This document shows, one piece after another, positions 1-10,244 of a stretch of 64,000 bases of DNA. Positions within the stretch are counted from its first letter, which is position 1. Each line of letters starts with the position of its first letter. A program made the position numbers and the translations under genes. The stretch is from positions 37,189,309-37,253,308 of the forward strand of contig NC_023751.2 of the NCBI RefSeq assembly GCF_000499845.2. Reading direction: 5' to 3'. This DNA comes from Phaseolus vulgaris (Eukaryota > Streptophyta > Magnoliopsida > Fabales > Fabaceae). Below the pieces are notes generated by a model. It made no database searches. It was not told the DNA's origin and saw nothing but the letters and a program-made list of their open reading frames with translations.

Positions 1-507
1 CTTTAGAATTTTCTTACTCTTATTTACATATAGTGTAGAAGAAATAAGACTTTACCATTTTCCTTTCTACTAGTATTTTCACTTTCTGCAGAATTCAGCA
101 AATGTTGTAGTGATTTTAGAGAGGATGAGTTGTTTCTGAATGTTGGATCAGGAATTCATGTACATTTTTTTTTATCGGCAAAGAATAAATTTAAATTAAC
201 ATGAACACTTTAGGGATGTCTCAACCCTTATACAAAAACCAACACCCACACGAATAACACAGACAACAGAACCAACAATTTCAATCATGAACAACACATG
301 TTTTTTAGGTGCCGCTATAGCTGTAGAATTATGCAGCAAACATGCATAAACATGGCACTAAAATACCATAAACTGTAGAATAAAGAAGCGATTATGCATC
401 TCCCTTTCCTTTATGTACCTTTGACCAATGATCACTTATATTCCTTGCTCAAATTCGACTTCAGATGCTGCATAATTAAGCACTATAATCAGATCCACTC
501 ACCTTGG

Positions 508-680
508 TCGTATCAAACATCTTGTTTGATTAAGTGGTTCCAGGAGAGAAATTATAGCATCTACTTGAGCCGGCCCAATACCTGCTACCATATCTGTCAT
601 CAGGATCACCTTCTTCTTGCTAAATTTTCCTTCATCATATGCATTCTTCAATACTGCTTTATCTCCAAATTGGATTGAGC
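508..680 (-). other. Short coding-like stretch ending in a donor-like site
   Basis: On the minus strand, 680 down to 508 reads open for about 57 codons with an acidic/basic, non-repetitive composition (for example AYDEGKFSKKKVILMTDM). It is followed directly by AG then GTGAGT, a strong 5' splice-site match. The same frame has several stops just upstream. It lies in the 3' untranslated part of the LINE. It could be a captured or decayed exon, or chance. I do not recognise the peptide. Confidence 0.2.
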
Positions 681-1936
681 AATCCCATCACGTTCATCAA
701 CATCAGCTTCTTGAGCTCAAAGAGTTATGCTCCTTTACGTTGAATTTGTAGTGGCTCCCCTCCCTCAACCCTGCCACGCACCTTCTATGACTAAGCATTA
801 CTCACCTCAACATATTTAAGAGTTGGTATGCACGTGCATCACTTCTACTTTGGTTGCATATGGCTTAGATGCATATAGGACAACATCTTATTAGGCACAC
901 AAAAGCTAAAAATTAAAGCTTGTAGCCAACACGAGATGTTTCCACTCCTGCCAACATTCTTCTCTCGCTCCTAAAGAGCTAAGCCATATCAGTAGCAGCT
1001 AGACAATAAGCTTCAGGGTCTAAGCTCTACACATTTGCACCTTTTATGCATTATAGCTGCAGCGTTTCTTGCTTCGCTCCTTTCTTCCGCCATCCATCAT
1101 ACTATTCAATCTTCCTTACTTCCTTTAGTGTGGTAAGCTTCATTAAAAAATCATGCTACCTTCTTTGCCTTATCCCCACAAAATCAAAGAACCAATTCCA
1201 TACTCCTGCTTAAAAAGCCTTGAATTGGCACCTCAATAGATCAATTCAGCACCCATTTTATCTGCAGAACCATTTTGACATTCTCACATTGATGCTTCTC
1301 ACAAAAACATTCATCATTTCCTTCCCTTCCCCTCATTCTATTTTCCAAACAAAACAGCTGCTAGCAGGTTACCTAAAAACAGCTTGCCACTCAGATACCT
1401 CTGCCACTTTCCTTATATACTTAAATTTATAAACCTAATTGGACTTCATAGAAGTTGGGAAAATATCCTGCATTGGTTTAGGCTCTTTTGGCATCACCTT
1501 TATCCTACATACCAACATCTAGCATCCAACAACCAACGTCCACACCAAACCATCATATCCGAACCTACCGATTCTGATATATCTCCTGCAGCTTCAAGAA
1601 CACTAGTCCTTCTACAAACCTCCTCTGTTTTCTATACTTGTTGCCTACTTACACAACTTCTACTATTGCATCATGTGTCTTTTGAACTACAAAGAACCAG
1701 AGCTATAAGGAGCTTCCCAAAAACCAGTACCACTACCATGGTAACAACCAGTAGCTCCTACAAAAAAAAACATAGGTAATTAGGCCTTGAATACACCTTC
1801 ACATACCCATTTCTGCTTCTATGTTCTCCACCTTCACCTACCCAAAACTACCTTCTAGAACAACAACAAAGAAAACCTCTTATGTCCCATTTCCTTTCTA
1901 GTCATAACTTTTAATGCATTGAACAGGATTCAAATG

Positions 1937-2140
1937 TCAATTCGAGAAAGAATAACAAAAGGATTGTGCCCTATGTTTCATCCACATCCATGATCTAAGT
2001 TGTGTTGTCTGAAAGATTTCTTCCACATCTGGTACCCCTTGCTTAAAAATAATCGTGTTCCGTTGCTCCCAAATACCCCTTTCAACAGCTACCCACAAAC
2101 CTTTCGAAACCTGATTTTGCTTGACACTCAAAAAGGCCAA
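1937..2140 (-). pseudogene. LINE extreme C-terminal fragment
   Basis: A 67-residue minus-strand frame containing GLWVAVERGIWEQRNTIIF. This matches the WSIWxxRNxxIF pattern at the very end of plant LINE polymerases, after the zinc-binding reverse transcriptase segment. The zinc-binding segment that should lie between this and the fragment at 3146 is missing, so the interruption at 2142-3140 is not a simple insertion. The stop at 1937 is probably the original end of ORF2. Confidence 0.6.
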
Positions 2141-2141
2141 G

Positions 2142-3140
2142 TGATGAGAATCAAATAAAGGAGGCTTTTATTAAGGGAGGAAGAGGACATCCACCCTCAC
2201 ATTTGAAGTTCTTCCTTCTAGTCTTCTCAAAATTAAAAGAAGACATAAAATAAAGTAAGGATCAAGCCTAAAGCCAAAGAAGTCTACAAGCCGTCAAAGA
2301 ATGGGGTTCAAATAAATATCTCTCTTTATAGTTTCTTTTATAAAATGTAGAATGTTTAAATATATAGTTTTTAGGAAGGTGCTTAGAGGGAAACCTTAGA
2401 TACCTCTTTTGTAAAAGCATCTTTAGGCATTAGTTTAGAATTTTCTAGAAGGTGACTCTTCATGCTTCACTTTAGGTGCTAGAAGTGAGTAGCATGCAAG
2501 GGACTTTTGGTTAGCTTGTTTTGTAAGCTTCATGACCAGCCCTTGCTCCTATAAAAGGAGGGCTTAGGTCCTTCATAATGCAGATTTGGAATTTGTAGTA
2601 AAGAAACTCTCCCAATTTGGTGATTGAGTGAGTGAGATTTGATTTCTCCTCTTCCTAGTCTCATCTTGAGAGCCTTGGTTCCCTCAAGTGGCGGCAATTC
2701 ACACTTATCTTGGAGCAATCACACTTCAAGTGGCGTGTTCATCAATCAAGTTCTTCATCCACATAAGTTTCCTCTCTTCTCCATTTAGTTCTTCCATTTT
2801 CATGTCCATATGAACTCTAAAACAAGTGTAGTTTCTTTTATTCGGTTCATCTTCCTTTTCTTGCATTTTTGTTCGGTTCTTTTCAATTTCTTATTGTTTT
2901 AATTCAGTTCAGTAGCTCCTTTTCATGTTTTGTTCGGTTCAGTTGCTTTCTTTAGAGTTTCAATCGGTTAATTTACTTTCTTGTTCAATTTAATCGGTTC
3001 AATTGGCAAGAAATGGGTCTTCCATGTGACTTTGGTGTTTGGTGCAAGTTTTGGTGAGTTCTTGAAACATAGAACATTGATCCATTTCTATTAAAAGTGC
3101 CTAAGCTATCTCCAACTCAAGTTGATTCCATAAAATGTCA
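2142..3140 (+). mobile_element. Probable solo LTR (about 1 kb) inside the dead LINE
   Basis: A block of LINE-unrelated sequence that begins TGATGAGAATC and ends AAAATGTCA, the TG...CA ends expected of an LTR. A TATA-like box (ctataaaaggag near 2549-2560) lies mid-block, as in a U3-R border, and the second half has repeated ttcggttca-type words. No internal region, primer site or second copy is present, so a solo LTR on the plus strand is the best reading. The flanking 5-mers (ccaag and aagaa) do not match, so no target duplication supports the borders. It could instead be another captured repeat. Confidence 0.4.
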
Positions 3141-3145
3141 AAGAA

Positions 3146-3996
3146 TCATCTATATCTTGCTATTGGAATCATATCAATTTCCTCCCTATTTAAAGTTCCC
3201 CTATAAATGTACCTAAGCATATCTTCTTCTTGTGTTGACTCCCAAACAAACCTGACTCTCCTCCACCTTAACCTCCATTGCCAACCAAGATCTTCCCATA
3301 CTTCTACCTCGCCCACCTTCTTCCTTTGATCCATAGATAAAGAGTACAGTCTAGGGTACAAATTAACAAGTTTAGAGTTTCCAACCCATGCATCCTCCCA
3401 GAATCTTATTATGTCCCCTAAACCAACTTTCCCTACTAATGCTTCTTGGAACCATCCGTGATCTTCTCCGTCGCCACAAACTTTACATAAGTCTCTCCAC
3501 CACCAAGATTGGAAATTCACATTGGATTGACTTCGCCCTAATTTCAGGCCATATTTGGACACAAGAATATCTTTCCATTTCACTTGTTCAATGCTCACTA
3601 ACCACCACTTCCATTTTGCCAACAGAACACTATTAAACGATCTGGTATCTTTAATCCCCAGCCCACCTCTCTCCAAAGGTTTGCATACATTCTCCCAGCT
3701 GACCCTGGATACCGATGTTTGCTCTTTCCCCCAAACCCGATAATTTTATTGCACACCGATGTCGGGGCTTTGAAGAAGGAGAAATAAAAAAGAGGTATTG
3801 CCAAGAAGACCGACTTAATAAGGCATATTCTTCCCCCTAAAGACAGAAATCTCCCCTTCCATGCATTTAGTTTTGCACTTATCTTATTCACAACTGGCTC
3901 CCATAACTGTTTTTTCCATGAATTACCGCCCACTTCTAACCCCAAGTATACAAAAGATATCCTCATGTAGTGCAGTTTAGAGAATTTGCTTAACAC
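3146..3996 (-). pseudogene. LINE reverse transcriptase C-terminal part
   Basis: Two overlapping minus-strand frames (3598-3996 and 3146-3676) together cover the post-palm region of a plant LINE polymerase. Recognisable features are YMRISFVYLGLEVGGN, then KISAKLNAWKGRFLSLGG and IKSVFLAIPLFYFSFF, then MERGGLGIKDTRSFN with LLAKWKWW, all typical of the thumb and connection region. The change of frame near 3600-3670 shows a frameshift. It ends at an in-frame stop at 3146, next to the LTR-like block at 2142-3140. Confidence 0.7.
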
Positions 3997-5088
3997 TTAA
4001 GGGAAGTCCTGTCAACATTTATACCTGCCAACTTTGATTTGTGGAAGTTAATTTTCAAGTTAGATACGAGCTCAAAGCATCTAAGTATAACTTTAATTGT
4101 GCACACGTTGGCGTAAGAATCTTCACACATGACAAGAGTATCATTCGCTAATTGTAACAAGCAAGATTCAATCTCGTTCCTACCCACCTTAACACCTTGG
4201 TGACTATTTTTATATAGTGTGCCCACTAGAGAAATAGGTTTATACTAATCGAGGTTGGTTGGGTCCCTTACTTTAGGAATATAAAGGAAGTGTTACAACC
4301 CTTAAGAAAGCATCCCATTTCTTGAAAACAAAGAATTGCTTTCACAACATCATGTTTAAGAGTATCCTAGTTATACTTAATGAAGTTAAAGTTAAACCAT
4401 CCGGCCTTGGACTCTTTGAACCTTCACACTACCATATCGCTTCCTTAACTTCTTCATTTGTGACATCAGATATCATGCTCAATCTGACCTCCACAGATAA
4501 GGATTTAAACACAGCAGACCCTAAACTAACCCCGCAGTCATGAGTCGCCTTAAATTTATTTTCAAACATATTCCTAACCTCTCTTCGAACAACATTTGGG
4601 TCTTCACACCATTGATTTCCTACCTCAACACCTTTAACCTCGTTTCTAAGTCTTCTCCATCTGATTACAAAGTGGTAGTATTTTGAATTGATATCCCCGT
4701 GTTTAAACCAATTAGCTCGAGCTTTTTTCCTGTAAAGGGATTCAATCTTTTTATCAATCACCCTCAATTGACTAAAAAGCTCCATTCTTCTCAGCTTAGC
4801 AGTATCTCCAAGGTCTATGTTATTATCTTGGATATCTAAGTCCTTAATTTCCTTCACAATCCTCTTCTTATTTGTATCCAGACACCCAAACACGTCCCAG
4901 TTCCAAACTTTGAGATCATTCTTTAGACATTTCTTCTTATGTTTGAATTTAGATATACTATTTCCCTGCACCAAGTAGGAATTCCATTTGTCCTTCACCA
5001 TCTTCTTGAACCTCCTGATGCCACGTGTCAATGGACCTAAAAGGTTTTGGGCCCCAATCCCTGACCAGAGATTTGACCACAATGGCAA
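3990..5088 (-). pseudogene. LINE reverse transcriptase, N-terminal and palm fragments, internally deleted
   Basis: From 5088 down to 4429 the minus strand is open for 219 codons and matches the basic linker before plant LINE reverse transcriptases, including NWFKHGDINSKYYHFV. From about 4420 to 4250 a frameshifted reading still shows a PRPDGFNFNFIK-like block and a KGCNTSFIFL-like block of the fingers. It then jumps straight to GVKVGRNEIESC and LLQLANDTLVMCE at 4226-3990. The segment between these, normally well over 100 residues, is absent, which indicates an internal deletion. The catalytic YADD box reads LAND, so an active-site Asp is also lost. Domain assignment is by family knowledge, not alignment. 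Confidence 0.7.
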
Positions 5089-5188
5089 AGTGGTCTGACA
5101 CCTCCTTCAGTTCAACATATTGCTTACACGAAGGCCAATTTTGGAACCACTCCTCTGAAACAAGTATTTTATCAATTATGCATTTAGC

Positions 5189-5745
5189 TTATCCATTCGC
5201 TTTGTACCATGTATACTTCTTTCCTACTATTGGCATATCTAGAAGAAAGCTACTCTCAATGAAACCATTGAAGTTGTTAATCTCACTTTTTTGGCTTCCA
5301 TTTCCACTAACACCCTTCCTCTCAGTTTCTCTCCTAACTGCGTTAAAATCCCCACATAAGCACCACACCTTATCTTGATATGAGCTTTTAAGGCTCATCA
5401 GCTCCTCCCATAAAGCAATCTTGTCAGACATGTTGCAAGCTGCATAAACATTAACTACAACACAATTATTCTTTAATCTTATATGTTTTTCGAAAAATAG
5501 CAATGTAGCCCCTTCCCACCACATGATTGTTATAGGTAAACGCATCTTTGTGCTACATAAATAGCGTACTCTCTGCACCACTTTCCCCTTCATTATGAAT
5601 CCACCCGAAATTACAATCCCCCATATTAAGTAGCATCTAGATTCTGATAAAACAACAACTTTTGTTTCTTGCAAGCATAAGAACTCCACTCCCTCTTTAG
5701 CTATAAGATGTTTGATGTATCTTGCCTTAGTTCATAATTATCATA
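5189..5745 (-). pseudogene. LINE endonuclease (exo-endo-phosphatase) fragment
   Basis: Minus-strand reading frame of about 166 residues, open further upstream in degraded form. It carries the APE-type endonuclease motifs of plant L1 elements: an early FLCLQETKV block with the metal-binding Glu, and WCLCGDFNAVRRETER near its end, where the Asp-Phe-Asn of GDFN is part of the active site. The enzyme would nick target DNA for target-primed reverse transcription. The N-terminal start of the domain is missing or mutated and the frame does not join the reverse transcriptase part below it, so this is a fossil. Confidence 0.75.
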
Positions 5746-5769
5746 AAAAACCTTTTGTGATATCATCCT

Positions 5770-6350
5770 CGTACTTCCTCACAACTTCTTAAGATACATT
5801 AAATGGATGAGAGGTGTAAATTTCAAAGTATTTCTGATTCTTAATTATTAATTTTACCACATTGAGTGTCAGAAGTGAACATGATGTAATTTACTATTTA
5901 TGAAGTAATTTTCCACTTCCACTACCTCGTTTTATGAAAAATGAAGTAATAGAAAATAATTTCATCAAACTTAATTGGAACCTTTTCCTTTTTCAAACAA
6001 GTGATTTATTATCCTTGAGAAATCTCGAACACTTACAAATTGATATTTTTTATCTATAGTTTCCTTCATGTTTAGTATTTTCACTTTCTTTTCTGCATAA
6101 ATTGATTCGGATTACTTTTTCTGTTTTTTTAATTATTTTGATATTGTTTAGTATTTGAGTTATAATTTAAAATATATACCTTCTTTTAATGTAATTCCTG
6201 CTTTGTCGAAAATATAAGATATTGGATTTTGAATTCTAAAAACCAAAATCCGGCTTCAACGGAAGCGGAAGGAGGCATTTATGGGCCATACCTCGGTCCA
6301 AAAACATCTAGGTGGACTCATTCATGTACCATTTCAAAGCTAACCTCTCT
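5770..6350. other. AT-rich spacer, no gene seen
   Basis: No open frame with coding character, no RNA gene and no clear repeat border was seen here. A motif-like stretch around 6240-6350 is the approach to the palindromic element that follows. Confidence 0.5.
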
Positions 6351-6773
6351 GTTTCTTTCTGCACCTCCATAATTTCTTGTAATACCATATTTCTTAAAAT
6401 ATCAAAAAATACTTTTTATTCTATTAATTTTTTTTATTTTATAATAAATAAATAAAAAATCTAGATTATAGAATCCCCACCATATTTTATAATTCATAAT
6501 GAGTTTCTTTAAAAAAAATCATTCCAAATTAGGCTGAATCTATAAGTTATTTTTGAATTATAGAATCCAAAAAATATTTATGAATCCCAAAAAAATTTGA
6601 GTTGCATAATTCAAAATGTATTTTATAAAAAATAAAATATTCTGAATTGTATAATTCAAAAATAGCTTTTAAATTCGACCACTCCAAATTTTTGTAAAAT
6701 AGAAAAAATACAAAATTATATTATATTATTTTCTCACACCTGCTGGGAGAAGCTATGGAGGTGCTGAGAAATA
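6351..6773. mobile_element. Small foldback/MITE with GCACCTCCATA ends
   Basis: A 0.4-kb AT-rich block bounded by inverted copies of gcacctccata: forward at 6361-6371 and as its complement at about 6755-6765 (tatggaggtgc). Each sits within a longer imperfect inverted end with tttct-type flanks. The inside is made of short AT-rich words such as gaattatagaatcc. It has no coding capacity and is therefore non-autonomous. The end motif resembles that of the larger element at 19963-20938, suggesting one family. No target duplication was established. Confidence 0.5.
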
Positions 6774-7243
6774 GTTTAAGATATATATACATATAATACT
6801 TTTTAAGAAATATTATATATTGATATTATACAGTATACTTTTGCAAATGTTATTTAAAAGGGTTAATTTTTTTGTACATTCATAGTTGGCTAATAAAGAA
6901 ATTAGTATCTTTTAAAAATCATTACTGATACGCAACATTAATAAATAATATGTAAATTTGATTTTAAAAGTAAGTTCAATGTTTTTGAATTAATAGATTG
7001 GCATATAATCATCTTCATCATATATGTATGCTAAGACATAACATTGTCAAACTTAGCATGTCACCAACATTAATAATTATCATAAAATTCACATAGTAAA
7101 TATCAAAATTACTAAAAAAATTAGAAATATCTATCAAAAAATTATTTCATTTTTATTTAAAATTATCCCTCAGTTTTTTTATTAAATATGCGCATTTAAG
7201 GAATATAAAAATAACAAATGCAATTTTAACATTTTAAAATATT

Positions 7244-7613
7244 TACTACAAGAAAATCACGAAATAAAAACTAATTTTAGAAAAAATTAATAATTAGTTG
7301 CTATAGTGACTAAATTATAAATTTTTTTAGAGATTAAGTTTTTTTTTTATGGTTTCTAAACAAAAGATTTAAAAATTAGTATCTAATTAACCACCAAGGT
7401 GTTTGTTACTAAATTTATAATCTAAATAATTGGTAGTTAAAATATTGGTTACTAATTAGATACTAATTTAAAAATTATTTAACAGTAATATAAATTAATC
7501 TATAAATAAATAAAAATTAGTCTTTAAAATAAATTTTAATTTAATTTTTTATAATAATTAATTAATTTTTTTTCTAAAATTAATTTTTATTTCATGTTTT
7601 TTTTTATCATATT
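7244..7613. mobile_element. CACTA-like MITE
   Basis: An AT-rich palindromic element. Its left end, tactacaagaaaa, differs by one base from the CACTACAAGAAAA end of plant CACTA elements. Its subterminal block cgaaataaaaactaatttt returns inverted near 7575-7600. The core has words such as gctatagtgactaaatt and ttggtagttaaaat that recur in related copies at 60045-60310 and 63866-64000, with a more diverged copy at 48683-48965. No coding capacity. The right border is approximate. Confidence 0.5.
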
Positions 7614-8756
7614 TTTTTATTTACTATAAAATAATTTAAATTTAATTTTTAGAAAAATATGTTTGTATTATTAGGGAGAAAACCAGCAGAACTCAAAGAT
7701 TTCTGAAAGCAGTTTTGACTACTTGCCCCACCCTACTTCTGAATAGGGTCCACCATTCAATGATTCTGATCACTTGCAGAGACCACGTACCAATCAAGAA
7801 AATTTATTATTTCTACCATAAAGTCAAATAAAATTAAATCATTCAAATTTCATATATACAATACTTTCAATTCTTAATTCCTGCATCAAGCTTATTTTTA
7901 AGAAAATAATTTGGTAGTCATATTCCAATTATATTTCCAAAAAAATATTTTCTAAAACATAACTAAAAATTTAAATATTTTTTAATATAAATATATATTT
8001 GCCCCTATTTTGCTACAAACTAATTTTGATATTTAAATATTAAAAAAGTTAGATGAAGGTTTTTTTTGTATTGACTAAGAAGTGAGATTAGAATGAGGAC
8101 ATGATATATACAATCCCAAAGTTGCCTGAGCAGGACCACTTCATTTTCATCATTTTCATTGTCATTTTCATTTTCTAACCTTAATAGGACAAAGGTGTTG
8201 ATACCACATTTGTATTGCCATACCAATGCATGCTCCAACAATTAATAAATAAATAAATATATTCATCTTCTATATGATAACCTGAACACACACAGTTACC
8301 AACTTGCAAACAATATCCCTTCGAAATGTGCAATTCAATATAAAAATAAATGTCATTATGATGCATTAAAAAATTTTAAATCTAATTTAATTTTATAAAT
8401 TAACATTGTTTCAATAAAAATAAATTCGAGATGTACAATTTATAAAAAATGGTATGTTTTCAGGAAACGAGCTTTTAGTTGATTTTGATGAGAAGGGGAG
8501 GTTCATCTGCACAAGATTTTGTGATGTTTAAGTTAGTAAAAATACAAAAGTAAAGATAAATTTTTAACATATAGCTAAGAGTAGTATAAAATAGAGTTTA
8601 ATGTGTTCCCATGATAGAGTAATAATCTATTTATAGATCTTTTTTGACTCAGACTATTAAGGAAAGCATTGAATGGTTATCATAAATGAATTTTATAACA
8701 ATCCTTATTCGTAATTGAGAGTATATACAGACGTATAAGATGAGATTTACATTCAC
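7614..8756. other. AT-rich spacer, no gene seen
   Basis: Apart from short AT-rich runs and a few ttttaaatctaattt-like words that recur in the repeat at 8757, I see no gene, RNA or element border here. Confidence 0.5.
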
Positions 8757-8945
8757 TTATATACATGTTGTCAAACTTGTGCATGTGACTCTTTATTTAT
8801 AGGTGGTTTGATGATAAGATCAATAAATTTTCAAATAAATTTTAAATAATTCTAATATCATATTAAAGATGAATTTTAAATCTAATTCAATCTTATAAAA
8901 CCGACTTATAAAATAAAATTTCTATCCACTCCTATACTATATACT
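8757..8945. repeat. Dispersed repeat related to 16.5-17.9 kb
   Basis: The stretch containing aggtggtttgat, then ctaatatcatattaaa, then caatcttataaaaccgact recurs in the same order around the tandem repeat at 16641-16858 and after the inserted element at 17771-17945. It belongs to a dispersed plant repeat whose class I cannot name. A short duplication (actataaatactataaaatg, twice near 8941-8993) follows it. Confidence 0.45.
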
Positions 8946-8993
8946 ATAAATACTATAAAATGTATTAACACTATAAATACTATAAAATGTATT

Positions 8994-10138
8994 AATGCAT
9001 TTATGTGTAATTGACGAAGAAGAACCAACTCAATCTAATCTTGTAAAGCTACGTAGGGGACCTCACATTCTTTGCAGAACTGCATGGCGGTTGATTTTTT
9101 TTTTTGATTTTTTTTCCATTTTCTGAAGCATTTTCATTATAATTTCATATAAATCGGTTAGGATTTGATGCATGCAGTTTGATAGGTTTCATCTCAGAAT
9201 CCTTCTTATCGTTTTTGCATGAATGCCATGTCAAAGATCTTCTGCAACTTCTTTGTTTTCTTCTCCCTCTATCTTATCTTTTTATTTTTTACCTTCTTTT
9301 CATCTCTCTCTTACCTACACTCACCTACATTACATCATTATTTACCTTTTTTTTTTATCTAATTTCATTCATGTTTTGTAATATAGTTAAATGATAAATC
9401 TAATATTTCAAAAACCAAGTTGAATTATATTTTATGAAAAAACGTGATATCATCATATTATTTTAAAATATAGTTTAGAAATCTCATAACAAATTAAATT
9501 AAATTCTACAGTTATAATTTTAGTTTACAGTTCATGTATAATATTAAAATTAATATGTTACCTCGATAAATGAGATTCACATAATAATCTCATAACATAT
9601 TCTTCAAGTCTTAACACCCAACCAAATTATAATAATTTCACCACATTTAACTCTATTTTTTTTATTTTCATAAATATGTATTTGAATTTTTATTTTTTGA
9701 CGCGTTCAGTCGTTTCCCTTTCAAGTGATACTAGGATGAAAGGAACAGTGTAAAAAAGTTAAAAGTGATTTTAACCTAAAACAGCTTTTACGGTGGTTGG
9801 TAAGTGATTGGTTGATAGCAGTAACGTTCCATCAATGGTGTAAAGCGTTATTAATGCTAACTTCGAGGGTCACACTTGAAGCAGACGTAACTCCAAAACG
9901 CAGTGGCCCCACCACACTCACACACCCCAGAAGCGCGTTTCATCTCTCTCTGCCGTTAAATCCTTTCGACGCGCGTTAAATCCGTCTCTACCCAAACAAA
10001 CAAGGCGCAGCACCGTCTCCACTCGAACCAAACACGCCCCGCCACGTCACCACCCCTCGCTCTCCACCGTCTGATCATCACGCAACCATTTGTGATTCAG
10101 GTCGAGGTGGGACCCACAGCGTACGCCAGAACCACGAT
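8994..10138. other. Upstream region of the ERF gene
   Basis: AT-rich to about 9780, then markedly GC-richer from 9800 to 10140 as the promoter is approached. A gccacgtcacc element near 10039 has the ACGT core of plant bZIP sites. No gene is seen. The 60-71 codon frames here are T-rich and not coding-like. Confidence 0.4.
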
Positions 10139-10140
10139 CT

Positions 10141-10150
10141 CTATATAAAC
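10141..10150 (+). promoter_or_regulatory. TATA box of the ERF gene
   Basis: The sequence ctatataaac lies about 95 bases before the ATG at 10245. This is a good plant TATA box with room for a transcription start near 10170-10180 and a leader of about 65-75 bases. No transcript data are available, so the start is inferred. Confidence 0.6.
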
Positions 10151-10244
10151 TCACACGTTCTTCATCTTCTCTCTCACTTCCTCTTCTGATGTTCGTCACG
10201 AGACTCACAGTGCCATTTCTTGTTACTTCTGTTCTCTGAACAAG

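Larger units (their letters stand above)
160..5760 (-). mobile_element. Degenerate L1-type LINE, minus strand, interrupted
   Basis: Minus-strand remnant of a plant L1-like non-LTR retrotransposon. In element order (high to low coordinates) it shows an endonuclease part, the linker before the reverse transcriptase, pieces of reverse transcriptase, a C-terminal segment (1937-2140) and a long 3' untranslated part. It ends in an A tail, seen as a T run near 164-173 on the plus strand. The last 80 bases, with a phrase reading ataagggttgagaca on the element strand, are shared with a second LINE end at 19300-19625. The coding part is broken by stops, frameshifts and at least one internal deletion, and a 1-kb LTR-like block sits at 2142-3140. 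It cannot be autonomous. The 5' border near 5750 is uncertain and I found no target duplication. Confidence 0.8.

Noticed and set aside
3388..3743. Plus-strand frames of 62-82 codons, and another at 5025-5378
   Set aside because: They are antisense to LINE coding fragments.
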